Origin: Platynereis dumerilii
Taxonomy: Eukaryota > Annelida > Polychaeta > Phyllodocida > Nereididae
Assembly (NCBI GenBank): GCA_026936325.1
Contig: JAPTHN010000003.1
Span: 81,953,006 to 82,017,005, forward strand
Length of the DNA: 64,000 nt
Direction of reading: 5' to 3'
Part shown: positions 10,601-22,700 of the stretch, in pieces
Layout: the number at the start of each line of letters is the position of its first letter
Numbering within the stretch: position 1 is the stretch's first letter
Made by a program: the position numbers and the translations under genes
The notes under the pieces: model-generated
What the model was told of the DNA's origin: nothing
Database searches by the model: none
Seen by the model: the letters and a program-made list of their open reading frames with translations, nothing else

Positions 10601-12949
10601 TAACTGGGTGAAGAAGGCTATGTCATTCATGCGTACAGATGTCATCAACATCATTATGCACCATGGATGAATTGTCAAATATAATGCTATGAAAAGTTGC
10701 ACTTATAAATTATAAATTCAATTTTGTTGTTGAAAACTACTTGAATTACCGATTGATTGATTGACTGATTGATATTTACTTATTTGCTCCTGGTGTTGTT
10801 GACAATATATGTAAGTTAAATCGATATATAAACATCAATAGAGCAAGGAACCACCAAATGGTGCTTTTTGCACCGCTGGCTGATGGCCACCCTTGTCATA
10901 GTTTACAAAAGAAACAAACATTTTAAGAAGATAACACTAGTCTACACACATTTGCTTGTACTTAAGTTTCATGGCAAAATGCTTTCTTTTATTTTTTGCT
11001 GTTAAATTTCTTTGACTTATGTGTATGAGCTTTCAGGCAGGGGCTTTCGATACATGTATAAATTCTTGTTTCTCAGTCATTTGGTATAAGTAATAAGATC
11101 ATTATCCTCTGGTAGGATGGAGTTATATATAATCTACACACATGTGTCATTTGATCTAATCTTGCATTGTGGGTTTATTTTTGATAATCAGTTTTCTCCA
11201 CAAAATCATTTTTGGGTAAGTCGAGCACTTTGGATTGGGGTTGTGCCAGTGGTATGACATAGGATTTATTTTTTATTCATAATTTTTTGTCCACATTTTG
11301 TGCAAATCCTAAACGTTTTGCGACATAACATACACTGAGAACATGTGTTGAAAGTGTTATACATTGTACCACTCTCTAAACTAAAAAACAGTTCTAGTTT
11401 TTGCAGCATTTTAAATTTTTGCTCCAAATGGCTCATAATTGTTGGATAAGTTTCATGTATTCATAATAGCCATCTGCTAAACGCAAGAAACAGATGATAT
11501 ATCTCAAGAAACAGGTGAAATTCAAGGTGTTTTAAAAATAAACAAAGCAGAACAACTTGCCACATCATGCGGCACAACTTACCCCCGCATTGGGGCAAGT
11601 TGTGCCAATTCACCCACTTTTTTCAAATGCCCACCGTAATCATGCCAATGGTCCAACGGCCCTGAAACTTGGCTCGATTCTGGCCAAAGTATTATATTTT
11701 GATCTCTTTTTGATATCTCATTTTCAGTTTACTTATTCAAGCTTTGGTTTTTTTGAAAATCACCCTGAAACAAAAAATGGCAAAACTTACCTCGATCACC
11801 CCAATCATTGTAATGCCTTATGGCTTTTGGCACAACTGATATATAGGATGTCAAATACACATCGCCTTTATTATAAGTGCATTCCACATGGTATTAAACC
11901 TTTATTCACTGATGACATTATCTTTGTCATCAATGATAATAAAAATAAGTTATAATTATTACTAGTTACCAGTTACTGTTCTCATCAGGTGCCTTTGTTG
12001 GAACATTACATAATTATGGATATATTCATTCAATCAACAAAGAGACAATAAGATCTTCTTATTTCAGGCTGCAAAACTAATGCCATTCGAAGTTGATGAG
12101 AAGCAAAGTTGGGAGTACTGCTTCGAATTCTACAAACTGGGAGGCTCCAGAGTGGTAAATGCCATGAAGACAATGCCAAAGGTGAAATGTACAGCTGGTA
12201 TATAAGCCCAGTTCTAGGCGCTCACGTGGGCTGATTGACAAGTAGCATGCACTTTAAGTGAAATGTTGTAGCCTCGCTCACACTCGCAAATATAGCAGGC
12301 TACTGTAGTCTGCACTGTAGGCTAATAATTATGAGAAACTGAAAAAATTGTTTCATTGCCAAGATCACTGACATCACAGCACGGAAATAAGGTTTCATAA
12401 ACTCTGTTGAGCTGTTTCGTCTTGCCAGGAAGGATTCACTGTTACCCCAATTTTAATTAAGTCCCTTTTGAAATTTGAGTAGCACAAAAATACAGAGCAG
12501 ACATAAGTGTTGTCACATTGCAATCATATCAGTGGCAAATTCACAGTTAACCCCCCAAGACCGCTGAGATAAGAAGTAGCAATCATAAGTATTGTCACCG
12601 GTCCCGCCCCTCCCAGACTTGTGAGATAAAGTAGCAGGCCCACGAATGTTTGTCATTTATGACTCATGAGTAGCCTACTCTATTTTTTCAGGAAACGCTC
12701 TATTCAGTATCATATTCTGAGATGGTGAAAGATCCTCTGGCCGCAGTGAAAGAAATCTACGCCAACTTTGGTTGGGAAGTGACACCTCAGATGATGGAGA
12801 ACATGCAGCGCCACCTTCAGGATAACAAACAACACAAACTTGGAAAACACTACTACAACCTGGAGGAAATGGGAATTACGGAAGAATTTCTCAAAGAATT
12901 GCTTCCAGAATATCTTGAATACTTCGGTGCAAAGGAAAACCTTTTGTAA
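7617..12949 (+). CDS. Sulfotransferase, Sulfotransfer_3-like, 7 exons
   Basis: Predicted PAPS-dependent sulfotransferase of 397 aa. Exons: 7617-7807, 8391-8454, 9234-9420, 9805-10032, 10128-10279, 12068-12181, 12692-12949; all phases close. Seen: no signal peptide or membrane segment; the PAPS 5'-phosphosulfate loop GLPRSGTT at residues 95-102; LLKAPNH at 232-238; the 3'-phosphate site PYRNTKEMVGSGVS with Arg259 and Ser267; and a C-terminal HKLGKHYYNLEEMGI motif typical of this family. Length is normal for the family. Intron 5 has a GC donor (AAG/GCACGT), forced by reading frame. Intron 5 also carries an inverted-terminus element (10548-11803). Family knowledge: such enzymes sulfate small hydroxylated or lipid substrates. 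The substrate here is unknown. The downstream P450 cluster fits a detoxification or steroid-type neighbourhood, by inference only. Start chosen because upstream frame offers no better Met and length fits. Confidence 0.9.
10280..12067 (+). other. GC-AG intron 5 of the sulfotransferase
   Basis: The exon must end in AAG at 10279 to stay in frame with the next exon (AAKLMPFEVDEK). The only nearby GT, at 10284, leads to a stop shortly inside exon 6. The donor is therefore GCACGT, a GC-type donor, with a standard TTTCAG acceptor at 12062-12067. Confidence 0.75.
10548..11803. mobile_element. TAGGGG-ended non-autonomous element in sulfotransferase intron 5
   Basis: The left end TAGGGGTAACCAGGGTAAG...TTTTGCCA and the right end TGGCAAAACTTACCTCGATC...CCCCA form imperfect inverted repeats of about 26 bp. 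The word GGGGYAAGTTGTGCC and its complement recur inside (about 10574, 11212, 11232, 11554-11610). There are no transposase frames. The TA at the left edge is compatible with a Tc1/mariner-type TA target; the right-edge TA is degraded. Confidence 0.5.
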
Positions 12950-13095
12950 TTAATATCAGGCCATGCAAGCAAATGCCTGCATGTGAGAACTGAGAACAAA
13001 ATATTGCTGTAAAGACTTGGCATGCAAATCATTTACATGGTAAAAAAATTGGTGTGACTGCCGAAGCTGACAAAGTGTAACACAGAGCCTTTTCT

Positions 13096-13101
13096 AATAA
13101 A
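13096..13101 (+). terminator. Polyadenylation signal, sulfotransferase
   Basis: AATAAA 147 nt after the stop codon, followed by AT-rich then T/GT-rich sequence (about 13122-13150). This is the first canonical signal downstream of the gene. Confidence 0.6.
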
Positions 13102-13500
13102 TCCTCTTAGACAATGAAAGTAATATTGTATTTGTTTTTCTTAACATTGTTGTTTCATGTCAAAGATAAAGGGTTCAACAAAAATAAACTTCCACCTTTT
13201 CGAAAACTTGAATATCTCAAAGACCTGTGTAATTGTAACTTGATTGCTTCATTTTTATCTGAGCCTGAAGCTGAGTGCACATAACTCTCTTCAAAAATTT
13301 GAAGTTTTGACTTTTCCAAAAAAAAATGTCCAAAAGTTGCTCAAACTCTACTCAAATTATCTCTAATGTCAACCAAGGAACCTAAACTGTGAAAAGGTTA
13401 CAAAAGAAGTCCTAAATTGTCCACTGAATATGATGTCCAAGGGTCAGGAAACACAGTTTTTATGTGCAGTGGAGGTAGATACCGGGGTAATGCTTTTAGG

Positions 13501-14574
13501 CGTCATTAACATCACGCTGTAAAAACCCCCAATATTTCTCAGAATTCACACATTCGTGTTGTCTACACTAATGCAAAAAGAGCATGCGGTACAGCCAGAA
13601 CAATCATATAGAAAAAGAGTACTGCTATCTGCCTGACAGCAACCACAATGAAAATAAATGGCAAATGATTTCATTTTTCATTTTTTCTACCCTTCCACTA
13701 CTTGATTTCAGTACACCAAACTCTGTTTAGTAACTAAATTGTACACGTGCCAAATGATTCCTGCTAAAAAAGATCCTATAAAACACTTTTGAAACTAAAA
13801 TCAAGCAATAAACACCCCAATATGAGCAATTTTTGATCAGTGAATCTTTGACGTTAATGACAAAATATGATGCTCATGACATTAATGGCCGGTTAATTGG
13901 CTCCTGAGCCTCTTACTAAGCATGCAGTTACATATAAGTGAGTAAAATATCAAAAGCGCAAAAATTATTGGAAAATGTAAGAAATTGTATTGCTTCTATA
14001 TGTATGCTGCACCCAGGAAACTACCTGAAGTGGCACACTGCTGCAACAGTGGAAATAAATCAGGACTTCTAAAATACTTGTGACATCTTGTTCACCAATG
14101 ACTAGAGTCACTTCCATTGGGATTTTAGAATGACAAAACCAAAACTGCCATTAGTACGACACATATTTTCCTAAAACCATGTTCGTTAATTACATGTGAC
14201 ATTAATGACAATTTTAAACAAATATTTCCTTGAACCAGTGAATACAAATATGATGTCAGTCTTGGCTCACCTTAAGTCTTGTGTACACCAATGCAAAATT
14301 CCGCAGTGATTTATGTCCCGATATACATCGCCGAAATTAACAAGGAGGGCGTTCGTTATTAATTAATGACAAATCTAGGTAGGACAACTGACATGTTGCT
14401 ATAAATAGTGCAATCATATATATATATATCCCGTGCAGTTTATGGACTTGCAGAATGCAGATGATTCAGTCAGTTTGTAGGGTTCCCAAAGGTCATCAAA
14501 CTTAAAGTCCGATAGAAAAATGTTTGTCTGTTGATTTTTTATGAGAAAAATCACTGGGTGTGACGTTAATGACA
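13501..14574. repeat. Series of TGACGTTAATGACA motifs about 350 bp apart
   Basis: The motif or its complement lies at 13501-13515 (reverse), 13849-13862, 13877-13888, 14197-14210 and 14561-14574, with a weaker copy near 14360. The main copies are 348, 348 and 364 bp apart. A second word, tgtacaccaatgcaaaa-like, recurs at about 13560, 13711, 14087 and 14282. This looks like an ancient, strongly diverged tandem array, or the interior of an element with many subterminal repeats. Confidence 0.45.
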
Positions 14575-15649
14575 TGAAATTGGAGACAAAGACAGTAGAG
14601 CCCCCTGTGGTAGGGAAACAATATTAGGCAAGTCGTTGGTTATGGAATTTGAAAGGGTGTTAGTCAAGGTCCAATTTGAGGTACAAATGAGGTGGATTAA
14701 GGTAGCAAGGAAATTTATTTGAGCTGATTTGGCAAGGAAAATTCTAGTGGAGACAGGCCATTTTTAGGGGGATAGGGCACTTTCATTCAATTTTTGGAAA
14801 GGATAAAAGTTTTCTGCCACAAATTTCCTGGACCAAATTTTTGGTTGATATGTTGGTCTAAAAGAAATGACCTCTATGAACCTTGTACGTATATTCATGT
14901 CCGTGTGAATTGCTCTAAGACACTGGAGATAAGAATTTCAGCTTGGTCAAATTGTTCATATCCATTGGAAAAGCCACTGATTTTTGAAAAACAGGGGTAG
15001 GCTCACTCAAAGGCTTCTGGCTAAGCCAGGAATAGTGCAACTAATCTACAAATAAACACATTTAGGGTCAATATACAGGCCTATAATTCTATCCACTTTC
15101 TTAAAAATCTGAGTAGGAATCTTTGAGATATTTAAGTTTATTCAAAGGGGGACTTATTTTTGTTGAACTGTTTATATATATATATATAAAGAAGTAAAAC
15201 TGTTTTCCTATTGATAGGATTGAAGCTAGAGGCTCTTTAGGTGATGTCACAAATTTTCAGAGCAAATAGCACCAAACCATAGCAGAAATTAAAGAAACAA
15301 AAAAATGTGCAGGGTTTTTGTAACTTTGGATTCATTGTTTGAAAGGGTTGTAAGAAATAAATTTTTTAAAGTATAATGGATATCTGCATTGCCTCACTTT
15401 ATGACCATCACCTAAATATGATTTGGATCACGTTTTTTGTATTTTATTTCACAATATAGAGGTCAAATTAAAATATGTGGGTTTGGGGCGAGAGGCCCCA
15501 CAATGGGCCCACATGGTATTGGGCATGAGACCCCCTTCACTGGGACCTCGAAGCTGCTTCTGGAACCATTTAATGATGTGTGCTTTGCCTTGATAGAATA
15601 GCTAATTAAAATAGAAAAAAATTTGGCCACAATTGAAACAGGGAAAAAA

Positions 15650-15890
15650 TAAATGTATAAACAGAAAATTTTGAAATTCAGAAAAAGTGAACAGAATGCT
15701 TCAAAAATGATAGAAAAATCCCAAGAAATAACTTTCAAGCTGAATGAGTTCCAAAAAAAGAAGCCATAGGATTATAATAGGGGGCTTCTTTTCCGATGGG
15801 TGGGGTAAGAAGGCCATTTTCAATTATTTACAAAAAATGGCGTTACTCCTTTATTAAAATTAGTAGACATTCGTTACGCTAGTTATAACT
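15650..15890. repeat. Interspersed repeat, copy 2
   Basis: Second, diverged copy of the repeat at about 640-880, in the same orientation and in the gap between the sulfotransferase and CYP-1. The two copies differ by many substitutions and small indels, so the family is old. Confidence 0.6.
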
Positions 15891-16332
15891 TATAAGTAGA
15901 GTCAAGTGATCCCTTCCTGACAGCACAAGCATTCAACTAATCTGCCATAAAAAGTAGGTCAAATCGCACCGTGAAGTTAAGGGGGCCTGCATGCCCTACC
16001 CTACTCTATCCATTGGTATTAGTTTTGGCCACTCGTTGGATACATATTTTATACCAACTAGGAGAACATAGGACAAGACAGGCACCTTTACACATACACA
16101 TCAGAACCAAGGGCTAAGCCATGAAGAAGTATCAAGCTCGTTTCCACATGCATAGAAAATAGTTTTCTCATAAATTTAAGACATATGTAACGAAGATATG
16201 TTTTAAACATTTTATAGATGTTGTAATTTTCAGTCACCACATTTATTTAATTTTTGTAATTTTTAGGAGCTATAATAATTGCGATGCATAAACTGTGCAA
16301 AAATTGTTAATAAATGAAAGCCAAAACAAGCA

Positions 16333-16420
16333 TTTCAAGTGTCATATCTAGTCATATCTTTATTGATCTTCAATAATTTCAAGAGTCATATCTAGTCATA
16401 TCTTTATTGATCTTCAACAA
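16333..16420 (+). repeat. 44-bp tandem duplication, two copies
   Basis: 16333-16376 and 16377-16420 are near-identical (tttcaag(t/a)gtcatatctag and onward), with two differences. This is a recent local duplication about 370 bp upstream of CYP-1. Confidence 0.85.
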
Positions 16421-16686
16421 TGCAGCTTTTATCCTTTCCTGAAGCATAAGGTTGTTTTTTCTTTGGGGGGGGGGTCTGTCCCACCCTCTAGGATACCTAT
16501 GGAACCGTGTGTGATTATCAAAAATATTAAATAACTCAATAAATATTCAATCAACATAATATTCTTCAGCCTCAATGTCTGTTTTTTCTTTCTGATAAAC
16601 CATGCCACACTCCAACAGGTCAACGTGTCCCAGATCAATATTGCTGATGGAACTTGTTCTGATTGATTCAGATACATAGTTCCAAT

Positions 16687-16729
16687 GGGTCATACCTATA
16701 TTTAGCTGGCCATACTGTTAACTAGGTCA
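16687..16729 (+). promoter_or_regulatory. CYP-1 conserved upstream block with AGGTCA half-site
   Basis: GGGTCATACCTATATTTAGC continuing through TGGCCATACTGTTAACTAGGTCA. The same block, in the same orientation relative to its gene, lies upstream of CYP-3 (63700-63739) and in shorter form upstream of CYP-2 (48406-48434). AGGTCA (16724-16729) is the classical nuclear-receptor half-site. Conservation among paralogous promoters supports function, though it could also be residual duplication homology. Confidence 0.5.
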
Positions 16730-16743
16730 GTGTGTGTCAAGTC

Positions 16744-16751
16744 TATATAAA
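16744..16751 (+). promoter_or_regulatory. TATA box of CYP-1
   Basis: TATATAAA, 40 bp before the ATG, predicts transcription start near 16775 and a very short leader of about 15-20 nt. CYP-3 has a TATA box at almost the same distance from its ATG. Confidence 0.6.
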
Positions 16752-16790
16752 CAGTAGACAGCCTGCCTGACCAAGCGACAAGACATTAAA

Positions 16791-19700
16791 ATGAATATTT
16801 TGGGCATTATCCAAATTGCTGATTGGTTTCTTGTTGTCATCGTCCTCGCTGTTTTGATTTACATGTAAGTGCACCTTTTTTGTTACTTCAAGTTTAGTCA
16901 TAATTGGGACTTTATGACACTTGCTGAATATCAACATGTGTGTTTATTCACACAGGCTGCTGCAGCATATTATGTTTCTACTGGTTACACACTGACCTAC
17001 TTTTGCTCTGTAATATGTAAAGGTTATTCACCACGGGAGAGGGAATATGTGATTTATCACCCGAGGCCTTTAGGCCGAGGTGTGATAAACACATATTCCT
17101 GATCCCATGGTGAATAACCTTTACATACATAGCTGATATAATTGTTGGAGTATTGTTTTATTTTTCCAACAGAATATATGTATAGGTTATTCACCTAGGG
17201 AGAGGCAATATGTGATTTATCCAGCGAGGGCGTTAGCCCGAGCTGTGATAAACACATATTGTCGATCCCGTGGTGAATAACTGGCTTATACCATAAGACA
17301 AAACTGAAACTTGTCGTTTGTTGCTGTGGTTTTTCACAGCTTCACTTATTATTCTCCCATGGGAGGATAACTGGACAGCAAAGAATATGGGCTTTATTGC
17401 AGTGAAATACTGGCTCATGATTGGTTGACAGAGGTGTCGAATGGTATAAGTTGTATTGTGTTTTACTTGTAGGCCTACATTTAGTATAAGTTTGTTATCT
17501 GTGAACCACTGGTTTAATTGATTGAATTTTAGGATTATCTGTTGCTTTAGTAGGAGAGGGTTACCCTACCCATGCCCGGGTACTCGGGGGAGGTTTCAGC
17601 CCTACTTATTATAGCTGGGGCGTAGATTTTTAATTTTTGTAGGGGGGATGATTTAGGGGATCACAAACTTCGCACGTGGCCCAAGGGGCTGAAAGTCGCG
17701 CAGCGGTAGATTTTAAGTGCCACTCTAGCGCCCAAAAGCCAATGTATTACAGATTTTATATCGAAGGTTATTTTTGAGACTTTTTTTTCCACACAACATG
17801 CAACTGGCATCATGGAAAATTTCTAAATATGACAGATAGTTGTCAACACCAAGTATTAATAATTTGAAATTCTAGGGGGGGATAATCATATGATCATCCC
17901 CCCCCCAGGTTCATCCTAGGGGGGATGAATCAACCCATCCCCCAGGATCTACACCCCTGTATTATAGAACTTTGTCTATATGTTTACCGAATACATTTTT
18001 CCTGATCATAATTCATTTTGACTTTAAAGAATATGTTTTCAAAATGAAGTTTAATTACATATTCCTCTTGCCCAGTAATAACAGTATGAATAGGTGGTGA
18101 CCTGAGTTGATAGTGCCCTGTGCTTCCAATCGATGGGTCCCAGGTTTGATCCCAACTCTGGGCAAGTCAACTGGACTTTCCTTGGACAGTAGTTTCAAAT
18201 ATATCCTTCACCCCATTGCTGTGTCATGTGCCCTAATTTCTTACTAGAGTGCACAAATACAGGATAAAGCTCCAATCATTCACTCACATACGGAAGTTGT
18301 GCATCTGGGTGAACCACAAGTGGACTTTTTTTGGGGGGGGGGGGGGTAAGGGGGGGGTTCCGCAACTTCCACCAGTTAAAAATTATGGAGCACTAAAATT
18401 ATGGCTGCAAAGGCTTAACATTCAGCAATATGACCAGTTATTTAATTAAATTTATATGTTTGTATTATTTCCCCCCAAATATTAATTTGAATGATAAGAA
18501 ATAAGAAAAAAATAGATGCCTCCCCCCCTCCATAAACATCAGGCAGGTGTGTGCAGAATGTATCAATTGTTGATGGCAGTTGCTTCTAAGCATAACATAA
18601 TCATTTCATTATTGTATAAGAAGGTGTTGTCTCAAAGTCATAGGAATACTCTTGAAGTGTGATACACAGAATTTGTTCAGCCAAGTGTGAAAATTTGTGA
18701 CGTGGCAAAGCCACTTGAGCACCAAACACATAGTCATTTCATTGCACTTCTTGTTCCCCTGTAGAAAGTAATCATTAAAAGATGAACATATCTCCAATGT
18801 GACCAATATAATACACAGTTTGACATTGTTAAAAGCAACTGAATGAATGTTTGGATGTTGTCACTGTTGTCTTGTTTTTTGTTTTAAGTATTTTCTTTGT
18901 AGAAAACCACTAAAAACGCCGGAAAAAAAGCTGTAAAAAGATTAGCATATTCATGAAACAATGTGGTTGTTTTGTTTTAGATTGACCACCTCGAATCATG
19001 GCAGATTCAAAGAGCAAGGCATCCCAGGGCCAAAACCATTACCCATATTTGGCACAGGGCTAGAAATTTTCACTAAAGTAAGTTAATGGGTACATTGATA
19101 TAGAAGCATCTTGTGAACTAGATCTCTCTCTGATCTGCTTGCACTGATGATTTATATCTATTCATTTTATTTATTTGATAAATTTTTTGACAGAAGAAAT
19201 TATTCAAATATCGATATTAGTCAAAGTTGGACTGCTACATTGTTTAGAAATTCAGTCAGCCATTTTTTCAGTTAGCCACTTTACTGATTTAGTTGATAAT
19301 TTTGACCAACATGAAATTAACCAACCGAATGACTTATCTTTCCATTGTTATTTTGACAAACTTTTAGATGTGCCCAAAAAAATATGTGTATCTTTCTTCA
19401 AATGAATGAATTATTTGCAAATATTTCAGTATTCCTATATATAAACAATAGAATTGTCAATGCTAATATTATGTTGAATCTATTATATTAATAATGACTG
19501 AAATATTAATGATATTCTCGAACCTGAATAGGGAATGATCGACGTTGAAAGGGAACGTTATAAGAAGTATGGATCTTTGTATGGGTACGTTTTTCAATGT
19601 TTCTTTTTGTCAAACACAGTCAAATATATTTTCATACAAATAAGTCAATTTTTTTTGTGGAAAATTTCAGAACGTTCATGGGAAATACCCCTCAGTTTAT

Positions 19701-22700
19701 TGTTGGTAGAGATGACCTCCTGAGAGAAATATTGGTCAAACAGTTTGATGCATTTGCCAATAGAAGGGTAAGGAAAAAGTTCCAGTGCATTTTTAAACTC
19801 AAATAACTGGGAGACCAAATAGTCTCCCGGTGAACAGATTCGGTCTCCCAGTCATTGCCAAATTGGTACCACTGGGAGACCAATTTTTTCTAGAAGGTCT
19901 CACAAATTACACATAAAATTTCGTTTATCGAAATTTTAATTTACGTATTATTCATCTATCAAAAATTTAAATCACTGTCGTAACTGTATATATCAGCATA
20001 TGTTATAAATCCTTCTTATCCAAAATCTTTATGAATACAAAATTTGTCCCTTTTTTTTTTGGTGGAATTTGGCCCAATTCCAAAATTAGCAGTCACCTCA
20101 TTAATCCATACTCATCCACAGATATGTATTGTGCATCACAGCACTTCAAATGGTTTGGGGTTGTTAGTAAGGTCTCGCAGTCGAAAATTCTTTAAAAATG
20201 CTCTGGGCACAACAGTTAGGAATACCTGGGTAAATTTCCATTTTATTTGCAAATCTGATCTAGCAACTTGATAAAAAAGATAAAAGCAAAACTTGCTAAA
20301 AGCAGGTATGCAAACATAAGCATTTCAAAGTACATAAAAACTAACATGTATGAATGTTATTGGGCCTGGAGAACTAAATGTCCAATACATGTGCGGGCAA
20401 AAATGATACGTGATCATGCAGCCATTATTAAACTGAGGATTTTTGAAAATTTGTCTTAAATTTAGTTTAGGAAAAGAGGTATATAGCAATGACACCATCC
20501 TAATTCTCTAGAATGGCAAGTAGGAAGCAGTTAATAATCAAATCTGAACTCTTTTTTATTTTCAGTCATTCTCTGATGGTACTGAGATTGTTGATTCTTT
20601 CCTGACCGTTTTGAAAGATGACGATTGGAAGAGAGTCCGTAACTTGATGACCCCAACATTCAGTTCAGGAAAACTCAAACTGGTAATGGCTTTTTAAATA
20701 ATAGTATGTCACAGAATTCATTAAAAACCAGAGTTTGTGAAGGTTTTTGGTGCCGTAACATTGTCAGGAATTTTTCTGAGTCCTCAGACAATTAAAGAAA
20801 ACATTTTTCGGCTTTGTGTTCCCTTTTCTGAACCAGAGCAAATGACATACGAACACTCTAAAAAATTTCAGACAAAATTGGTTTTTTTAAAAATCCATGT
20901 TGGTTTTGCATTGAAATTTGGTTTTTCAAAAAACCATTTTGAATCTAAAAAACCAATTTTGTCCCGAATTTTTGCACATTTCCATGAAAATATCTTCCAA
21001 AGGCTGGACATTCACTAGCTCCTTATTCAACATATTACTGAAGTTAATTTTTTTCTATAAACCTTATTTTAAACCCTTTATCTTTTCTAAATTTTCAGTT
21101 TCTTGTACTCGTATATCTACAAACAAGAAAATATCGAAAGTAAATTTTACTTGGTTTGCATGATACAGATGGTGTCGCAGATGAACAAATGTGGAAAATC
21201 TCTGGCTGAGAACATCGGTCAGGCGACAAAGACTGCTGGAGCGGCATTTGAAACCAAGGAGTAGGTATCCTATGAACAAAATTATGTATGATGACCTCTG
21301 AGTAGATGACATGAAAAAAGTTTAAGTATGATAGGATGAACTAGAAATAATAACCTGGCATTACTTAATGTATGTTTAATTGTTTTATGAATTGCTGCCC
21401 CAGATTCTCCGGATGCTACACCATGGATGTAATTGGAGCAACTTCATTCGGCATAGAAGTGAACAGTTTGAAGAATCCAGACAACACTTTTGTGAAGATG
21501 GCAAAGAAAATCTTTCAGTTTTCTATATTCAGTCCATTCATTATCATTAACTGTGAGTATAATATTTGCCTCTCAAACCTGGGGCCACTGTGCTAATTTT
21601 ATTTTTTTAAAGTTTAGTGAAGATAATAGAGACAATTTGCCACACTTTGCCTGGTCCCATAAAAATATAGGTTGCCATAGCAACAATGTAATTATATTAC
21701 TCCTGTAAAACTCCTGGTAGCCATTGAGCCAGGGATTTTCCTTTTGAATGAAGTCCTCAAAACTCCATAATTGGATTCTAGTGCTAAGTCTGGCCTACCT
21801 CTTATGGAGACCGCCAGGTCACTGCGCGAAGCGCAGTGACCAGAGGTCTTCAAATGGTAGAAGACAGCTACCAACACAGGGATATACTAAGAAACTTTTT
21901 TGCATGCGCCAAACAAAAAAAGTGTGGTCGTTTATGTGACGTCATTCATTGTAGCGAGAGCACAATGGTGATGACGTCACAACACTTTGCCAGAGGTGAC
22001 GTCACATTTATGATGTTATTTTATAGATCATGACGCAACTTGTACAGTACGTCAAGTATTTTTAATCTTTGCAGTACGTTGACCCAACTCACGCATCATG
22101 CACTGCAATGCCAAATAGCCTTGATCTTGTGCATGTCCCTGTGGGGCAACAGAATTCTACGAATCATTTTGTCGCTTATAAATCTAAATCTGATGACATC
22201 ACCCAGATAAGAAATGCCAAGGCTTTGAGTTATACAAATGTTTAATGGGGCCTCAGAACTACAGTTTAAAAATGAACCCATAGTTACAAATCCTAAAGTG
22301 TGGATAATCCTCTGACGGTCTCTCTATGCTTTGGCATCATCATATTATAATTATGGGCGGTGGCCAAAGGCCATCCCGCCCATATTGCTGTAGTGTGAGG
22401 TTTGGTAGTCTCAGGTGTCCTCCCTATTGACGGCGATTTCACTTTGCACAGGCTGCCCCAAACTTCCAGTATGAGTCAAATACATCAAATACCACGACAT
22501 CTCACCAGGCATAATTTATGAGTGACCTTGACCTACATCTGTGACCTTGGCGGCCATATTTGTGAAAAGCTTGTGTACAAGATAACTCAATTTCTATTAA
22601 TTCTGGAATCATGAAACTAGCAGGGACTGTGTGTAACAGCAAGACCTTGAATGAGTTCTGACATGAGTGACCTTGACCTACTTCTGTGACCTTGGTGGCC

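Larger units (their letters stand above)
12950..16686. other. Gene-free gap between the sulfotransferase and CYP-1
   Basis: After the sulfotransferase 3' UTR I see no gene. The gap contains a motif series (13501-14574), short TA microsatellites (about 14418 and 15175), the repeat copy at 15650-15890 and a 44-bp tandem duplication (16333-16420). The remainder is AT-rich unique-looking DNA. Confidence 0.65.

Noticed and set aside
11557-11955. 132-aa plus-strand frame inside sulfotransferase intron 5
   Set aside because: It overlaps the right end of the TAGGGG element and has no domain. Splicing around it is required for the enzyme frame.
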